From the NCBI RefSeq assembly GCF_023702715.1, contig NZ_CP098480.1, positions 124,001-188,000 on the forward strand: a stretch of 64,000 bases of DNA, in the 5' to 3' direction. Below the pieces are notes generated by a model. The model had not been told where the DNA came from, did not search any database, and was given only the letters and a program-made list of their open reading frames with translations. A program made the translations under genes and the position numbers. This DNA comes from Acinetobacter sp. C32I. GTDB lineage: Bacteria; Pseudomonadota; Gammaproteobacteria; Pseudomonadales; Moraxellaceae. Below, one piece after another: positions 47,368-56,662 of the stretch (position 1 is the stretch's first letter; each line of letters opens with the position of its first letter).

Positions 47368-47991
47368 ATGAGCAGAAATTACTGGGAAGAAGTGTATCAA
47401 TCCAAACAAGCTGACCAAGTAAGCTGGTATCAACAGCAGCCAAGTCAAACACTCGCTATTATTGAATCTCTAAATTTGCCGCTTGATGCTAAGCTGATTG
47501 ATGTGGGCAGTGGCGCTTCTCTCCTGATTGATTATCTGCTTGAAGCTGGATATCAATATTTGCATGTGCTTGATTTATCTGAAACTGCATTACATACAAC
47601 CCATGCAAGGTTATGTACAAAGCATCTAGATGGTAGCCATATTCATTGGTTAGTTGCAGATGTGTGTACGGTTGAGCTTGCGCCTCAATTTTTTGATGTG
47701 TGGCATGATCGTGCGGTATTTCATTTTATGCTGACAGAGGTACAACAGGAACAATATCTACACAATGTACGTCAAACATTAAAGCCAAGCGGATATCTGA
47801 TTTTGTCTACTTTTGCTGAAGATGGGCCAACACAATGCAGTGGCTTAATGGTAGAGCGTTATAGTTTGGCTAAGTTGAGTCACAAACTAGACAAAGATTT
47901 TATATTGTTGCGCCATGAGATTGAGCTACATATTACCCCTTGGGGCACGGAGCAAAAATTTCTCAATACAATTTGGCAATTCAGAAACTAA
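47368..47991 (+). CDS. Class I SAM-dependent methyltransferase
   Basis: A 207-residue soluble methyltransferase. Motif I is LIDVGSGASLLIDYLLEAG, motif II VLDLSETAL and the acidic/PP-like region ADVCTVELAPQFFDVWHDRAVFHFML, followed by LKPSGYLILSTF. The WYQQQP start near residue 20 resembles TPMT/TehB-type proteins that handle toxic or thiol substrates, but this is not specific. GAGGAGGAACTCAA is a strong ribosome binding site. Confidence 0.83.
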   Translation: MSRNYWEEVYQSKQADQVSWYQQQPSQTLAIIESLNLPLDAKLIDVGSGASLLIDYLLEAGYQYLHVLDLSETALHTTHARLCTKHLDGSHIHWLVADVCTVELAPQFFDVWHDRAVFHFMLTEVQQEQYLHNVRQTLKPSGYLILSTFAEDGPTQCSGLMVERYSLAKLSHKLDKDFILLRHEIELHITPWGTEQKFLNTIWQFRN

Positions 47992-48243
47992 TATTTTAAA
48001 AAGATCTGCGATTCATTTAAAGGATGACGAGAGGTGAATTATTTTGAAACGTTTTAAGCGTGAATGTAACTCGATGGTTAATTAAATATTAACGAAATTT
48101 ATAAATTAAAAGTTAATTTCAATGGCTTAGCAGTTTAAACAATAAAAAGATAATACTTATAATTCTTGTTACAACGATTTTATCGACAAGTTATCGAAAA
48201 TTTCCCATAGTCCTATGAACCTATAAATATTGGGAGAACTGTT

Positions 48244-48471
48244 ATGGATAAGATTACAGTCATCGTCAAGGACCAAGAAGAAAACGAATCGATTGTCGTT
48301 GCACAGCTGAATGATTTAGAAGACCGTGATATTCCTTTTTTTAAACGGGTTGAACATATTGAAGTAGAAGGAAATATCATTTTTCCAAATATTGACTTAC
48401 TTTTTGAAAGTGATACTGACGGTAAAATTTATAAGTTGGTTGCACCTGTGAATGACAAAAGATTTATCTGA
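48244..48471 (+). CDS. Small hypothetical protein
   Basis: A 75-residue acidic protein (MDKITVIVKDQEENESIVV) with a good ribosome binding site GGGAGAACTGTT. It looks like one compact beta-rich domain and has no signal peptide. A strong terminator follows 32 bases downstream, so it is a monocistronic gene. No family recognised. Confidence 0.6.
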   Translation: MDKITVIVKDQEENESIVVAQLNDLEDRDIPFFKRVEHIEVEGNIIFPNIDLLFESDTDGKIYKLVAPVNDKRFI

Positions 48472-48503
48472 ATTTAACCCGATGATTCAACCTTATAAAA
48501 AGG

Positions 48504-48535
48504 CCCACTGATGCGATTGTAATCGGTGGGTTTTT
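48504..48535 (+). terminator. Terminator of the 75-residue gene
   Basis: CCCACTGAT / ATCGGTGGG stem with one G-U pair, 9-nt loop, T tract after it. Confidence 0.9.
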
Positions 48536-48591
48536 ATTTGAGAGTATTAAAATAATGTACATGTTGAAGCAGCGTATTAAGGCTGAAAAAT

Positions 48592-48629
48592 AAAGAGCTT
48601 GTTGAGTGATATCATGCGACAAGCTCTTT
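48592..48629 (-). terminator. Terminator of the ddrR-like gene
   Basis: AAAGAGCTTGT / ACAAGCTCTTT, a perfect 11-bp stem with a 16-nt loop; on the minus strand it follows the small gene, and the end has T-rich bases. Confidence 0.75.
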
Positions 48630-48663
48630 TATGGCAAGGTCATCTTGACTTACTATGCTTTTA

Positions 48664-48894
48664 TCAATGAATGGGGTTAAGCCCTTTAACAATGTCATTA
48701 AATTCTGAACCATTGAGCCAAAAAGATTTCTTTAAAAAAAGTGTGGTCATAATACTTTCTGCGGCTTCGCTATTTTGGTTGTCACAAAATAGTCCGTAGC
48801 TCTCACCTAGAACGGTATTGTTCTCGATCAGGCGAATAAAGAAAGCATGTTGTTCGTCAGCATAACCAAGAATAGCATCACGTCGATTGTTCAT
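48664..48894 (-). CDS. ddrR: DdrR-like DNA-damage response protein
   Basis: A 76-residue cytoplasmic protein (MNNRRDAILGYADEQHAFFI) divergent from umuDAb, which is where ddrR lies in Acinetobacter. DdrR is a small Acinetobacter protein that helps UmuDAb repress the damage response and has no homologues outside the genus. GGAGA lies 8 nt before the ATG. The call rests on size and position, not on a recalled alignment. Confidence 0.75.
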   Translation of the reverse strand: MNNRRDAILGYADEQHAFFIRLIENNTVLGESYGLFCDNQNSEAAESIMTTLFLKKSFWLNGSEFNDIVKGLNPIH

Positions 48895-49119
48895 TTTTCA
48901 TGTCTCCACATCAAAAATATTTGAATAGAACCTAACTGCCGAGAGATCAAATAGATTAGTGAATCAGATCAATAACTTAACATTTTTAAATTGAATAAAA
49001 ATACGATAAGTCATTCATTTAAAACATTAATTTTAGTTTGTCTTATACATCCTTGTCTAAGTTAAACAAGCTAAAATCTGATCTATGGACTCATTGTTAT
49101 GCAAAATTAATTGTACGTC

Positions 49120-49146
49120 AACTTGAATTTGTAACTTTTTCAAGTT
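49120..49146. promoter_or_regulatory. Palindromic operator upstream of umuDAb
   Basis: AACTTGAA (49120-49127) and TTCAAGTT (49139-49146) form an 8-bp inverted repeat with an 11-nt spacer, about 42 bases before the umuD start. UmuDAb regulates damage-inducible genes of Acinetobacter through TTGAA/TTCAA-type inverted repeats, so this is the likely autoregulatory site. Confidence 0.75.
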
Positions 49147-49187
49147 AAATTATTTGAAAGTATTTTAAGCTTGGGTAGGGGGAAGTT

Positions 49188-49799
49188 ATGTCCAAAAAAA
49201 CTGAATTTGAGCATGGGGGAGCAAGAACCAATGCTGGGCGGAAGGCACAGTTCACTGAACCGACCAAGGTCATTCGTGTTCCCGAATCTCAAGTTGATTT
49301 CATCAAAAATTGGTTACTGAATAATGTCAAAACGGGTACTCAAACTGATTTGACGACATCAATGAAAATACAGAATGTCCAAGCCAAGAATGATCGACTT
49401 TATCATATTCCACTGGCAACGGAACGTGTTGCCGCCGGTTTCCCGTCGCCTGCCCAAGACCATGTTGAACAAGCCTTAGATTTAAATGAATTTTTAATTC
49501 GTAACGAAAATTCTACTTTCATTGTGAAAGCAAATTCACTTTCGATGTTAGATGCGGGCATTGATATCGATGATCCTTTGGTGGTGGATCGGAGTCTTCC
49601 TGCCAAATCAGGGGATATAGTGATTGCCTTGATTGACAATGATTTTACCGTGAAGCGTTTAATGGTTGATCACCATTTCAGTCCACCAAAAGTGTGGTTG
49701 AAAGCTGAGAATCCTGACTATCAGAATATTTATATTAGTGAGGGGCAAGAGTTACTAATCTGGGGTGTTGTGACCTATAACTTGAAACCGATGAGATAA
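49188..49799 (+). CDS. umuD: UmuDAb: self-cleaving LexA-like repressor and polymerase V subunit
   Basis: A 203-residue UmuD with an N-terminal DNA-binding extension, as in Acinetobacter UmuDAb. Cleavage site Ala83-Gly84 (RVAAGFPSP), catalytic Ser119 (KANSLSM) and Lys156 (TVKRL) are in place. After DNA damage RecA filaments trigger self-cleavage, which relieves repression of SOS-like genes because Acinetobacter lacks LexA. The gene is preceded by an inverted-repeat operator and is followed after 4 bp by umuC. It is both a regulator and a partner of UmuC. Confidence 0.93.
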   Translation: MSKKTEFEHGGARTNAGRKAQFTEPTKVIRVPESQVDFIKNWLLNNVKTGTQTDLTTSMKIQNVQAKNDRLYHIPLATERVAAGFPSPAQDHVEQALDLNEFLIRNENSTFIVKANSLSMLDAGIDIDDPLVVDRSLPAKSGDIVIALIDNDFTVKRLMVDHHFSPPKVWLKAENPDYQNIYISEGQELLIWGVVTYNLKPMR

Positions 49800-49803
49800 G
49801 CCC

Positions 49804-51102
49804 ATGAGTCTGCCACAACGTATTTTTGCTTTGATTGATGTGAATAACTGTTATGTCAGTTGTGAGCGCGTGTTTAATCCAAAGCTGGAAAATCGTCCTG
49901 TGGTGGTGTTGTCCAATAACGATGGTTGTGTGGTTTCCCGTTCTTATGAGGCGAAACAGCTCGGTATTCGGATGGCGGTGCCTTTTTTTCAGATTGAGGA
50001 CATTGTCCAACAACATCAGGTTGAGGTGTTTTCCAGTAATTATGCCTTATATGCGGAAATGTCGCGTCGTTTCATGAATATATTGGGCAGCTTTGTCGAT
50101 CCCTGTGAGCAGGAAGTGTATTCAATAGATGAATGCTTTCTAGAGTTAACCGCCTATCAACAAAGTTATGATCTGACGGCATATGCGCATCAGATTTTAG
50201 ATACCGTCAAAAACTGGTTAGGCTTGCCGTGCTGTATCGGCATCGGCTATTCCAAAACTCAGGCCAAACTTGCCAATAATCTCGCCAAAACCCATGCCTG
50301 TTTTAATAGTGTCTGTAATATCGTTGCGGAAGATCCCTGCGTGATTGAAGATTTGTTGCAGCATATGCCTGTGGGAGAGGTATGGGGTGTGGGGCGTAAG
50401 ATTCGACAACGCTTGGAAAAAATGAATGTCTACTCGGTGATGGATTTGCTGCAAGCAGATGCAAAAATGATGGGAAAGTATTTTTCAGTGCTGATGGAAA
50501 ATACCGTCAAAGAATTACAAGGTATGGCTTGCTTAGAACTTGAGGATGTCGTGACGGATCGTCAACAGGTGTTGAGTAGCCGTTCATTTGGACAGCCGAT
50601 TCAGGAGAAAAATGATTTAAGTGGTGCATTGACTGAATTTAGTTTACGTGCCATAGAGCGCTTACGCCATCAGAAACTATTATGTAAGGCGGTTGGGGTA
50701 AGTATTCGTACCAACCGTTTTAATAAGGATCAATATTATCGACCTTATACGGTCGTCTATTTGCCTGACTACAGTGATGATCGTTTAGAGATTATTAAAG
50801 CGGTACAGCAGGGGCTTGATCGCATTTTTCAGGCTGGACATCGTTATAAAAAAGCGGAAGTGATTTTGTTAGACATCATTCCACAACATAGTCATGCTGT
50901 CGATTTATTCCATGATACTGATGAACTGATTGCTCGAAGAAATCTTTCAGTGGCTTTTGATGGCATAAATGAAAAGTTCGGACGAGACACCATGACGTTG
51001 GGGCGTTTAATCACACCTCATGGGCGGGCATGGCGTATGACGCAAAATCATAAATCACCAAGTTATTTGACTAACTGGGATCAAGTTTTAAAGATCGGAT
51101 AA
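49804..51102 (+). CDS. umuC: DNA polymerase V catalytic subunit UmuC
   Basis: A full-length 432-residue Y-family translesion polymerase. Catalytic acidic residues are in [17 protein letters not shown] and [10 protein letters not shown]; the fingers and thumb continue with [20 protein letters not shown] and [17 protein letters not shown]. The C-terminal part after 400 ([12 protein letters not shown]) is present, unlike the broken umuC described for A. baylyi. It is cotranscribed with umuD and is damage-inducible. Confidence 0.94.
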   Translation: MSLPQRIFALIDVNNCYVSCERVFNPKLENRPVVVLSNNDGCVVSRSYEAKQLGIRMAVPFFQIEDIVQQHQVEVFSSNYALYAEMSRRFMNILGSFVDPCEQEVYSIDECFLELTAYQQSYDLTAYAHQILDTVKNWLGLPCCIGIGYSKTQAKLANNLAKTHACFNSVCNIVAEDPCVIEDLLQHMPVGEVWGVGRKIRQRLEKMNVYSVMDLLQADAKMMGKYFSVLMENTVKELQGMACLELEDVVTDRQQVLSSRSFGQPIQEKNDLSGALTEFSLRAIERLRHQKLLCKAVGVSIRTNRFNKDQYYRPYTVVYLPDYSDDRLEIIKAVQQGLDRIFQAGHRYKKAEVILLDIIPQHSHAVDLFHDTDELIARRNLSVAFDGINEKFGRDTMTLGRLITPHGRAWRMTQNHKSPSYLTNWDQVLKIG

Positions 51103-51280
51103 GCTGGCTATTTACGGCTCATCATTACTAAACCCTTATTTACTCATTTTGAGCTGCATGATAAATCTTGAGTCAGCGCATTTTATTGAAGCAAAAAGTG
51201 TATTTGATGCTATAGCTTAATGTTTTATTATCAATGAATTGCTTCTATTTTTAAACTTCATCGGGATAAATAAATTTGCT

Positions 51281-52189
51281 ATGGCGACCTCTGTTGAAAG
51301 ACATGTAAATATGGATCAGTTGACTCAGGCAGTTTCGCATTTTGCTGAGCAATCTGGTGATCACATTTCTGTGATTTCTCAACTTTCGTTTCACAGTCGA
51401 ATGCATCCGACTGACAGTACCCATTGTATTTATAACTTGGGAATTGGCATTATTTTGCAGGGGCAAAAACAAGTTGTTATTGGTGATCAAGTTTATCAAT
51501 GCGTTGAAGGGCAAAGTATGTTGACCACCATTGATTTGCCTGTTACCTCGCATATCGTGCAAGCTTCGCCACAAAAACCATTTTTAGCGGTTCTATTATT
51601 GCTTGATTTACAAATGGTGAATCAGGTTGTGGCAGAAATGCCTACACAAAACAGCACGGCTGTAGAAGATATACATCATTCTTTTACGGTGGAAGCTGTT
51701 GATACCCCCTTGATTGATGCTTTTTTAAGATTGATCAAGGTATTAGATGAACCGCTGATGTTGCCTCATTTAGTACCTTTGATTCAGAAAGAAATTATTG
51801 TCCGTGTGCTAAATGGTCCGCATGGCACATATTTACGTCAGTTGGTGAAATCGGGTTCGGCCAATCAAAAGATCCACCAAGTGGTGAATTGGTTAAAGCA
51901 TAATTATGTGCAGCCAATGCGTATGGACGATCTAGCCAATCAAGCATTTATGAGTCCATCGACATTTAGGCAGCATTTCCGTGCCGTAACGGGGATGAGT
52001 CCGTTGCAATACCAAAAGCAGTTACGTTTACAGGAAGCACGGCATTTGATGTTTAACCAAAATGTTGATGCAGGGCGAGCAGCTGGTTTGGTCGGTTATG
52101 AAAGTGCCTCACAGTTTAGCCGTGAATATAGCCGTTTATTTGGTGAGTCTCCGCAACGCGATATCCAACGTATGCGACAAGGTTTATAA
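51281..52189 (+). CDS. AraC-family regulator (cupin N-domain), first paralogue
   Basis: A 302-residue AraC regulator of the AraC_N/PF06719 type. The ligand domain (about 10-180) has STHCIYNLGIGIILQGQKQVVIGDQVY. The C-terminal DNA-binding domain has MRMDDLANQAFMSPSTFRQHFRAVTGMSPLQYQKQ and GLVGYESASQFSREYSRLFGESPQRD. It is a close paralogue of the gene at 54562. It lies 193 bases before a hydrolase whose promoter carries the tandem AGGCAA repeats. No AGGCAA repeat precedes this gene itself. Start choice (51281, with 51311 possible) is uncertain. Confidence 0.83.
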   Translation: MATSVERHVNMDQLTQAVSHFAEQSGDHISVISQLSFHSRMHPTDSTHCIYNLGIGIILQGQKQVVIGDQVYQCVEGQSMLTTIDLPVTSHIVQASPQKPFLAVLLLLDLQMVNQVVAEMPTQNSTAVEDIHHSFTVEAVDTPLIDAFLRLIKVLDEPLMLPHLVPLIQKEIIVRVLNGPHGTYLRQLVKSGSANQKIHQVVNWLKHNYVQPMRMDDLANQAFMSPSTFRQHFRAVTGMSPLQYQKQLRLQEARHLMFNQNVDAGRAAGLVGYESASQFSREYSRLFGESPQRDIQRMRQGL

Positions 52190-52267
52190 ACTGCTCTTTT
52201 GTATGAAGGCAGATGGAGGATTATTTGGCAGTACGCCCAGCCGAGATTTACAACAATAAAACCTCAG

Positions 52268-52324
52268 AATAGGCAAACTATTTTTAAAAATAGGCAACTT
52301 TGATTTGCAGCGAATCTCTAAACT
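52268..52324 (+). promoter_or_regulatory. Candidate AraC-type promoter A (tandem AATAGGCAA repeats)
   Basis: AATAGGCAAA (52268-52277) and AATAGGCAAC (52289-52298) are direct repeats 21 bp apart. TAAACT at 52319-52324 begins 20 nt after the second repeat as a -10-like element. The same layout occurs at two other promoters in this region. The start codon is 57 bases further on. Confidence 0.75.
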
Positions 52325-52381
52325 GATGTTATCAGCAAAGAGATCTTTGCTTACTCTTTCCTACATTCAAGAGGTGAAGAA

Positions 52382-53296
52382 ATGGAAGCAGTCAAAATCA
52401 AAAATACCTATTGGGATATTGCCGCAGATTTATATTTTCCACCCGCATTTGATCAAACTAAAAAATATCCAACCATTATTAGTGCACATCCGATTGGTAG
52501 TTGCAAAGAGCAGACCTCTGGTAATGTTTATGGCGAAGCGCTCGCTAAAGCGGGTTTTGTGGTGATTGCATTTGATGCCAGTTTCCAAGGCGAAAGTGGA
52601 GGAGAGCCACGTTATATTGAAGATCCGTCACTCCGTGTTGAAGACTTTCGTGTTGTTGTGGATTATCTGGTCACACTGGATTATGTCGATGAAAATCGAA
52701 TTGGCGTTTTGGGCATCTGTGGTGGTGGGGGCTACTCGATCAATGCAGCCATGACTGAACGCCGTATTAAAGCTGTAGGAACCATTACAGGTGCGAACTA
52801 TGGACGGGTCATGCGTGAAGCCAGTGGTGGTAATCCGATTGCTTTTTTAGAAGCTATTGCAGCTCAAAGAACAGCTGAAGCAAGAGGTGCAGCACTTCGC
52901 GTTGATCAAGGTCTATATCCAACGGTTGAAGCAGCAAAAGCCGATCATGCCGATATCGACCCATTAGAAGCAACCGAATATTACCGTACAGCACGTGGCG
53001 AAAAGCCAAATGGCGTCAATAAAACGGTGTTCTCTCACAATGCAGTTGCTGTGGGTTGGGATGCTTTCCACTTGGCCGAAATCCTATTAACTCAGCCCTT
53101 GATGATTATTGTGGGGAGTAAGCCTGGTGGTTTCGGTGCCTATCGTGATGGTTTTGAAATCATCAATCGCGCTGCATCAAAAAATAAAGAGTTGGTGGTT
53201 GTCGAAGGTTGGTCTCATTACGATCTATATGACAAAGCCGAGCCAGTCAAAATTGCTTTAGATAAGCTCATTCCATTCTATCAAGCCAATCTTTAA
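52382..53296 (+). CDS. Alpha/beta hydrolase with Cys nucleophile, paralogue 1
   Basis: A 304-residue cytoplasmic hydrolase, related to YcjY and dienelactone hydrolase. The nucleophile is Cys113 in GICGGGGYS (not the usual Ser), with a candidate catalytic His near 279 in WSHYDLYD and the N-terminal HPIGSCKEQTSG loop. The AAGAGGTGAAGAA ribosome binding site fits the start. It shares long near-identical blocks with the gene at 55698. Substrate unknown; enzymes with Cys at this site can hydrolyse thioesters or lactones. It lies directly under promoter A and is followed by an OYE gene. Confidence 0.85.
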   Translation: MEAVKIKNTYWDIAADLYFPPAFDQTKKYPTIISAHPIGSCKEQTSGNVYGEALAKAGFVVIAFDASFQGESGGEPRYIEDPSLRVEDFRVVVDYLVTLDYVDENRIGVLGICGGGGYSINAAMTERRIKAVGTITGANYGRVMREASGGNPIAFLEAIAAQRTAEARGAALRVDQGLYPTVEAAKADHADIDPLEATEYYRTARGEKPNGVNKTVFSHNAVAVGWDAFHLAEILLTQPLMIIVGSKPGGFGAYRDGFEIINRAASKNKELVVVEGWSHYDLYDKAEPVKIALDKLIPFYQANL

Positions 53297-53388
53297 TTCT
53301 GGCTTGTTGTTCAAAAAACGGTGTTTTGAGTTGGTTAGGTGACTGATCAACTTTCTATTTTTGCAAAATCTCCTATTGGAGGTGAATC

Positions 53389-54540
53389 ATGGTGTGTTCA
53401 GTGAATCCTAAATTATTCCAGTCTTTTCAATTAACTCCAGATTTGAACTTACGCAATCGAATCGTTATGGCACCAATGACAACTTGGTCAGCAAATGAGG
53501 ACGGTACGATTTCAGCTCAGGAACTTGAGTATATGCATAAGCGTGTAAAAGATGTCGGCTTGGTGATCACAGGCTGTACCCATGTACAAGAAAATGGGAT
53601 TGGCTTTACCCGCGAGTTTGCTGGCTTTGATGATCGCTTTATACCCAGTCTGACCCAATTGGCTCAAGCAGCAAAAAGTGGCGGAGCACCTGCAATCCTA
53701 CAAATTTTTCATGCAGGTATCAAAGCGATTCCAAACTTGATTGCTGATGCAGATATTGTCAGTGCAAGTAGCTTGGCAATTACTGCGGGTCCGTTTAAAA
53801 CTGAACAACTTTCCAGTCGAGCATTATCTCACGATGAAGTTCTGCAGTTGATTGATGATTTTGGTGAAGCAACCCGTCGAGCGATTGAAGCTGGATTTGA
53901 TGGGGTTGAGTTGCATGGTGCACATGGCTTTATCATTCAAAACTTTTTTTCACCTTTATATAACCAACGTGATGATGCATGGGGCGGTTCACTCGAAAAA
54001 CGAATGGCATTTCCGTTAGCCGTGGTCGCGGAAGTGCAGCGTGTTATCCAACAACATGCGCAAGGTCCTTTTGCATTGGGTTATCGTATTTCTGTTGAAG
54101 AGTATGAAGACAATGGTTTGTCTATTGCAGACAGTCTGGAGCTGATTGATCAGTTAATTGCAACAGAGATTGACTATTTACATGTGTCTTTAGCCGATGT
54201 ACTGCATTCGGTGCCTAAACATGATCTTCAGCAACCGCTTAGTATTCAACATGTATTAAAGCGGGTGGCAGATCGAATTCCGGTGATTGCCGCAGGTTTG
54301 TTACGCACACCTCAACAGGCTGAACAAGCTTTGGGTCTGGGTTTACCATTGATTGCCATTGGTAAGGCCTTGGTGATGAATCCGAACTGGGTCGCGTTGG
54401 CACAGCTTGGACAATTCGATGAGATTGCCCTTGAACTAAATCCTGCTGATGTTCCTGAATTGAGTATTCCTGAGCATCTCTGGCAGGAAATACAGGTCAG
54501 AGAAGGTTGGTTCAACATTAGCAGTACTGAAACGAATTAA
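53389..54540 (+). CDS. NADH:flavin oxidoreductase, old yellow enzyme family
   Basis: A 383-residue FMN-dependent oxidoreductase. The start LRNRIVMAPMTTWSANEDGTIS is the FMN-site of the OYE family, and GVELHGAHGFIIQNFFSPLYNQR with DAWGGSLEKR is its conserved catalytic block. It reduces activated alkenes, quinones or related electrophiles using NAD(P)H. The ribosome binding site is GGAGGTGAATC. The araC paralogue 2 follows after 21 bases, so it may be cotranscribed. Confidence 0.9.
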   Translation: MVCSVNPKLFQSFQLTPDLNLRNRIVMAPMTTWSANEDGTISAQELEYMHKRVKDVGLVITGCTHVQENGIGFTREFAGFDDRFIPSLTQLAQAAKSGGAPAILQIFHAGIKAIPNLIADADIVSASSLAITAGPFKTEQLSSRALSHDEVLQLIDDFGEATRRAIEAGFDGVELHGAHGFIIQNFFSPLYNQRDDAWGGSLEKRMAFPLAVVAEVQRVIQQHAQGPFALGYRISVEEYEDNGLSIADSLELIDQLIATEIDYLHVSLADVLHSVPKHDLQQPLSIQHVLKRVADRIPVIAAGLLRTPQQAEQALGLGLPLIAIGKALVMNPNWVALAQLGQFDEIALELNPADVPELSIPEHLWQEIQVREGWFNISSTETN

Positions 54541-54561
54541 GCCACTCGAGAGGATCAGACG

Positions 54562-55455
54562 ATGATTGCAGAAAACACCCATGATGTAATCGCTTTATTA
54601 TCAAATAGCGTAAATCGTCTGATTCAAACTGATGGTGATCATCAAACAGCGATTCCTACTTTATCTCTACATCGCCGTTCAGCAGCCAGTGCGACACATT
54701 GTATCTATAACTTAGGGTTGGGGATTGTATTACAGGGTGAAAAGCAGATTATGATTGGGGATCAGATTTTGACCTATAGCGCAGGTCAATCCATGTTGAC
54801 CACAATCGATATTCCTGTGATTAGCCATACACGCCAAACTAGTCATCACCAGCCTTTTTTAGGTTTGATGTTGTTACTTGATGTGCCGATGATTACCGCC
54901 ATGGTTGCCGAGATGGGGCAGATTCATTTAAAAGAAAAAGTTCAGCCCTCATTTGGTATTCAAACGATGGATTACACACTGCTTGAAGCGATTAGTCGAT
55001 TGGTAAATTTATTGGATGAACCTGTGTTATTGCCACAGCTTGCGCCAATCTTGCAACAAGAGATCATGATTCGTTTATTGACTGGGCCGAATGGGGTGTA
55101 TCTGCGTCAATTGATTAAAACTGGTTCAGTCAGTCAAAAAATTGCGAAGGCTGTCGCTTGGTTAAAGCACAATTTCGTACAGGCAATTCGTATGGATGAT
55201 TTAGCTGAGCAGGTCTATATGAGCCCCTCAGCTTTTAGGCAGCATTTTCGTGAAATTACAGGTATGAGCCCGTTGCAGTACCAAAAGCAACTTCGTTTAC
55301 AGGAGGCTCGACATTTAATGCTGAATCAACACTTTGATGTCGGGCATGCCGCGGGCTTGGTTGGTTATGAAAGTGCATCACAATTTAGCCGTGAATACTC
55401 ACGTTTATTTGGTACTGCACCGCAACGAGATATTCAGGAATTACAACTCATTTAA
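54562..55455 (+). CDS. AraC-family regulator, second paralogue
   Basis: A 297-residue regulator strongly similar to the one at 51281 throughout (ATHCIYNLGLGIVLQGEKQIMIG; MRMDDLAEQVYMSPSAFRQHFREITGMSPLQYQKQ). It lies 21 bases after the OYE gene and probably in the operon headed by promoter A, which would give feedback on its own production. It precedes a hydrolase that has promoter B. The best candidate binder for the AGGCAA repeats, together with its paralogue. Confidence 0.87.
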   Translation: MIAENTHDVIALLSNSVNRLIQTDGDHQTAIPTLSLHRRSAASATHCIYNLGLGIVLQGEKQIMIGDQILTYSAGQSMLTTIDIPVISHTRQTSHHQPFLGLMLLLDVPMITAMVAEMGQIHLKEKVQPSFGIQTMDYTLLEAISRLVNLLDEPVLLPQLAPILQQEIMIRLLTGPNGVYLRQLIKTGSVSQKIAKAVAWLKHNFVQAIRMDDLAEQVYMSPSAFRQHFREITGMSPLQYQKQLRLQEARHLMLNQHFDVGHAAGLVGYESASQFSREYSRLFGTAPQRDIQELQLI

Positions 55456-55566
55456 ATGTTTTATCTTTTATAAAGATTTAGCCTGATTTCTTATGGGGAG
55501 ATAGGCTTTTTTATTTTATATATGATTGAAAATATTATTAAAATTTTAATAAATATGAATAAACAA

Positions 55567-55623
55567 AATAGGCAAAATTCCTGTTGGAATAGGCAATTCA
55601 ATCACATTCGATCCTCCTATACT
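55567..55623 (+). promoter_or_regulatory. Candidate AraC-type promoter B (tandem AATAGGCAA repeats)
   Basis: AATAGGCAAA (55567-55576) and AATAGGCAAT (55588-55597) are direct repeats 21 bp apart. TATACT (55618-55623) lies 20 nt after the second repeat, a good -10 element. The start codon is 74 bases further. Confidence 0.78.
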
Positions 55624-55697
55624 GAGGACATAGAAAGATAGAAATCCAAGTTGAAACGGATTGTCATTACGCATAATTAACGAGTGAGGTACTCAAT

Positions 55698-56624
55698 ATG
55701 CAAACTGTGAAATATAAAAACCTAGCATGGGAATCAGCAGCCAATATCCTGTTCCCAAATGATTTTGATAAAAGCAAAAAGTATCCTGCCATTGTCAGTG
55801 TTCATCCAATTGGAAGTTGTAAAGAACAGACTTCAGGCAATATTTATGGTCAAGCCCTAGCGGATGCAGGTTTTGTGGTACTGGTGATCGATGCATCATT
55901 CCAAGGTGAAAGTGGTGGTGAACCACGTTTTATCGAAAACCCATACCACCGTGTTGAAGATATTCGTTATGCCGTCGATTATTTGGTTACTCAAGATTTT
56001 GTCGATGAAAATCGAATCGGTGCTTTAGGTGTCTGTGGTGGTGGTGCTTATGTACTCAACACGGCGATGACCGAGAAACGGATTAAAGCGGTGACTTCAA
56101 TCACTGGCGTGAACTTTGGCCGTATGACCCGTGAAGGTTATGGTGGCACAGGTGAGGCTTTAATTGAAGGGCTTGAGGCGATTGCACAGCAACGTACTGC
56201 CGAAGCTCGTGGTGCAGCATTGTTAGTGAATGATTTACTGCCACCATCTGTAGAAGAAGGTAAAAAAGCGGGAATTACCGATATTGATCCACTCGAAGCG
56301 ACGGAATACTACAAAACTGCGCGTGGTCAGCAACCGAATGGCGCAACCAGTGCCTTATTCTCTCGTATGAGTGTGGCTTTGGGCTGGGATGCTTTTCACT
56401 TGGCTGAAGTCTTATTAACACAACCGATCTTAGTCGTGATCGGTGACAAGCCGGGAGCATTCGGTGCTTATCGTGATGGTCATGAAATTGTACGTCGCGC
56501 GGCATCGACACAAAAAGAGCTGCTTGTTTTAGAAAATACCTCGCATTACGAATTGTACGACCAACCTGAGCCTGTTGCTAAAGCACTGGCAAAAGTAATC
56601 CCATTTTTTAAAGCACATCTTTAA
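55698..56624 (+). CDS. Alpha/beta hydrolase with Cys nucleophile, paralogue 2
   Basis: A 308-residue paralogue of the hydrolase at 52382. The nucleophile is Cys113 in GVCGGGAYV and the candidate His is near 283 (TSHYELYDQPEP). Compared with paralogue 1 it has the same HPIGSCKEQTSGNIYGQALADAGF loop, so both probably share a substrate type. It is directly under promoter B and is followed after 38 bases by a third hydrolase, so they form an operon. Confidence 0.85.
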   Translation: MQTVKYKNLAWESAANILFPNDFDKSKKYPAIVSVHPIGSCKEQTSGNIYGQALADAGFVVLVIDASFQGESGGEPRFIENPYHRVEDIRYAVDYLVTQDFVDENRIGALGVCGGGAYVLNTAMTEKRIKAVTSITGVNFGRMTREGYGGTGEALIEGLEAIAQQRTAEARGAALLVNDLLPPSVEEGKKAGITDIDPLEATEYYKTARGQQPNGATSALFSRMSVALGWDAFHLAEVLLTQPILVVIGDKPGAFGAYRDGHEIVRRAASTQKELLVLENTSHYELYDQPEPVAKALAKVIPFFKAHL

Positions 56625-56662
56625 ATTTGAAACACAAAGAATCTCAATAGAGGAATATGAAA

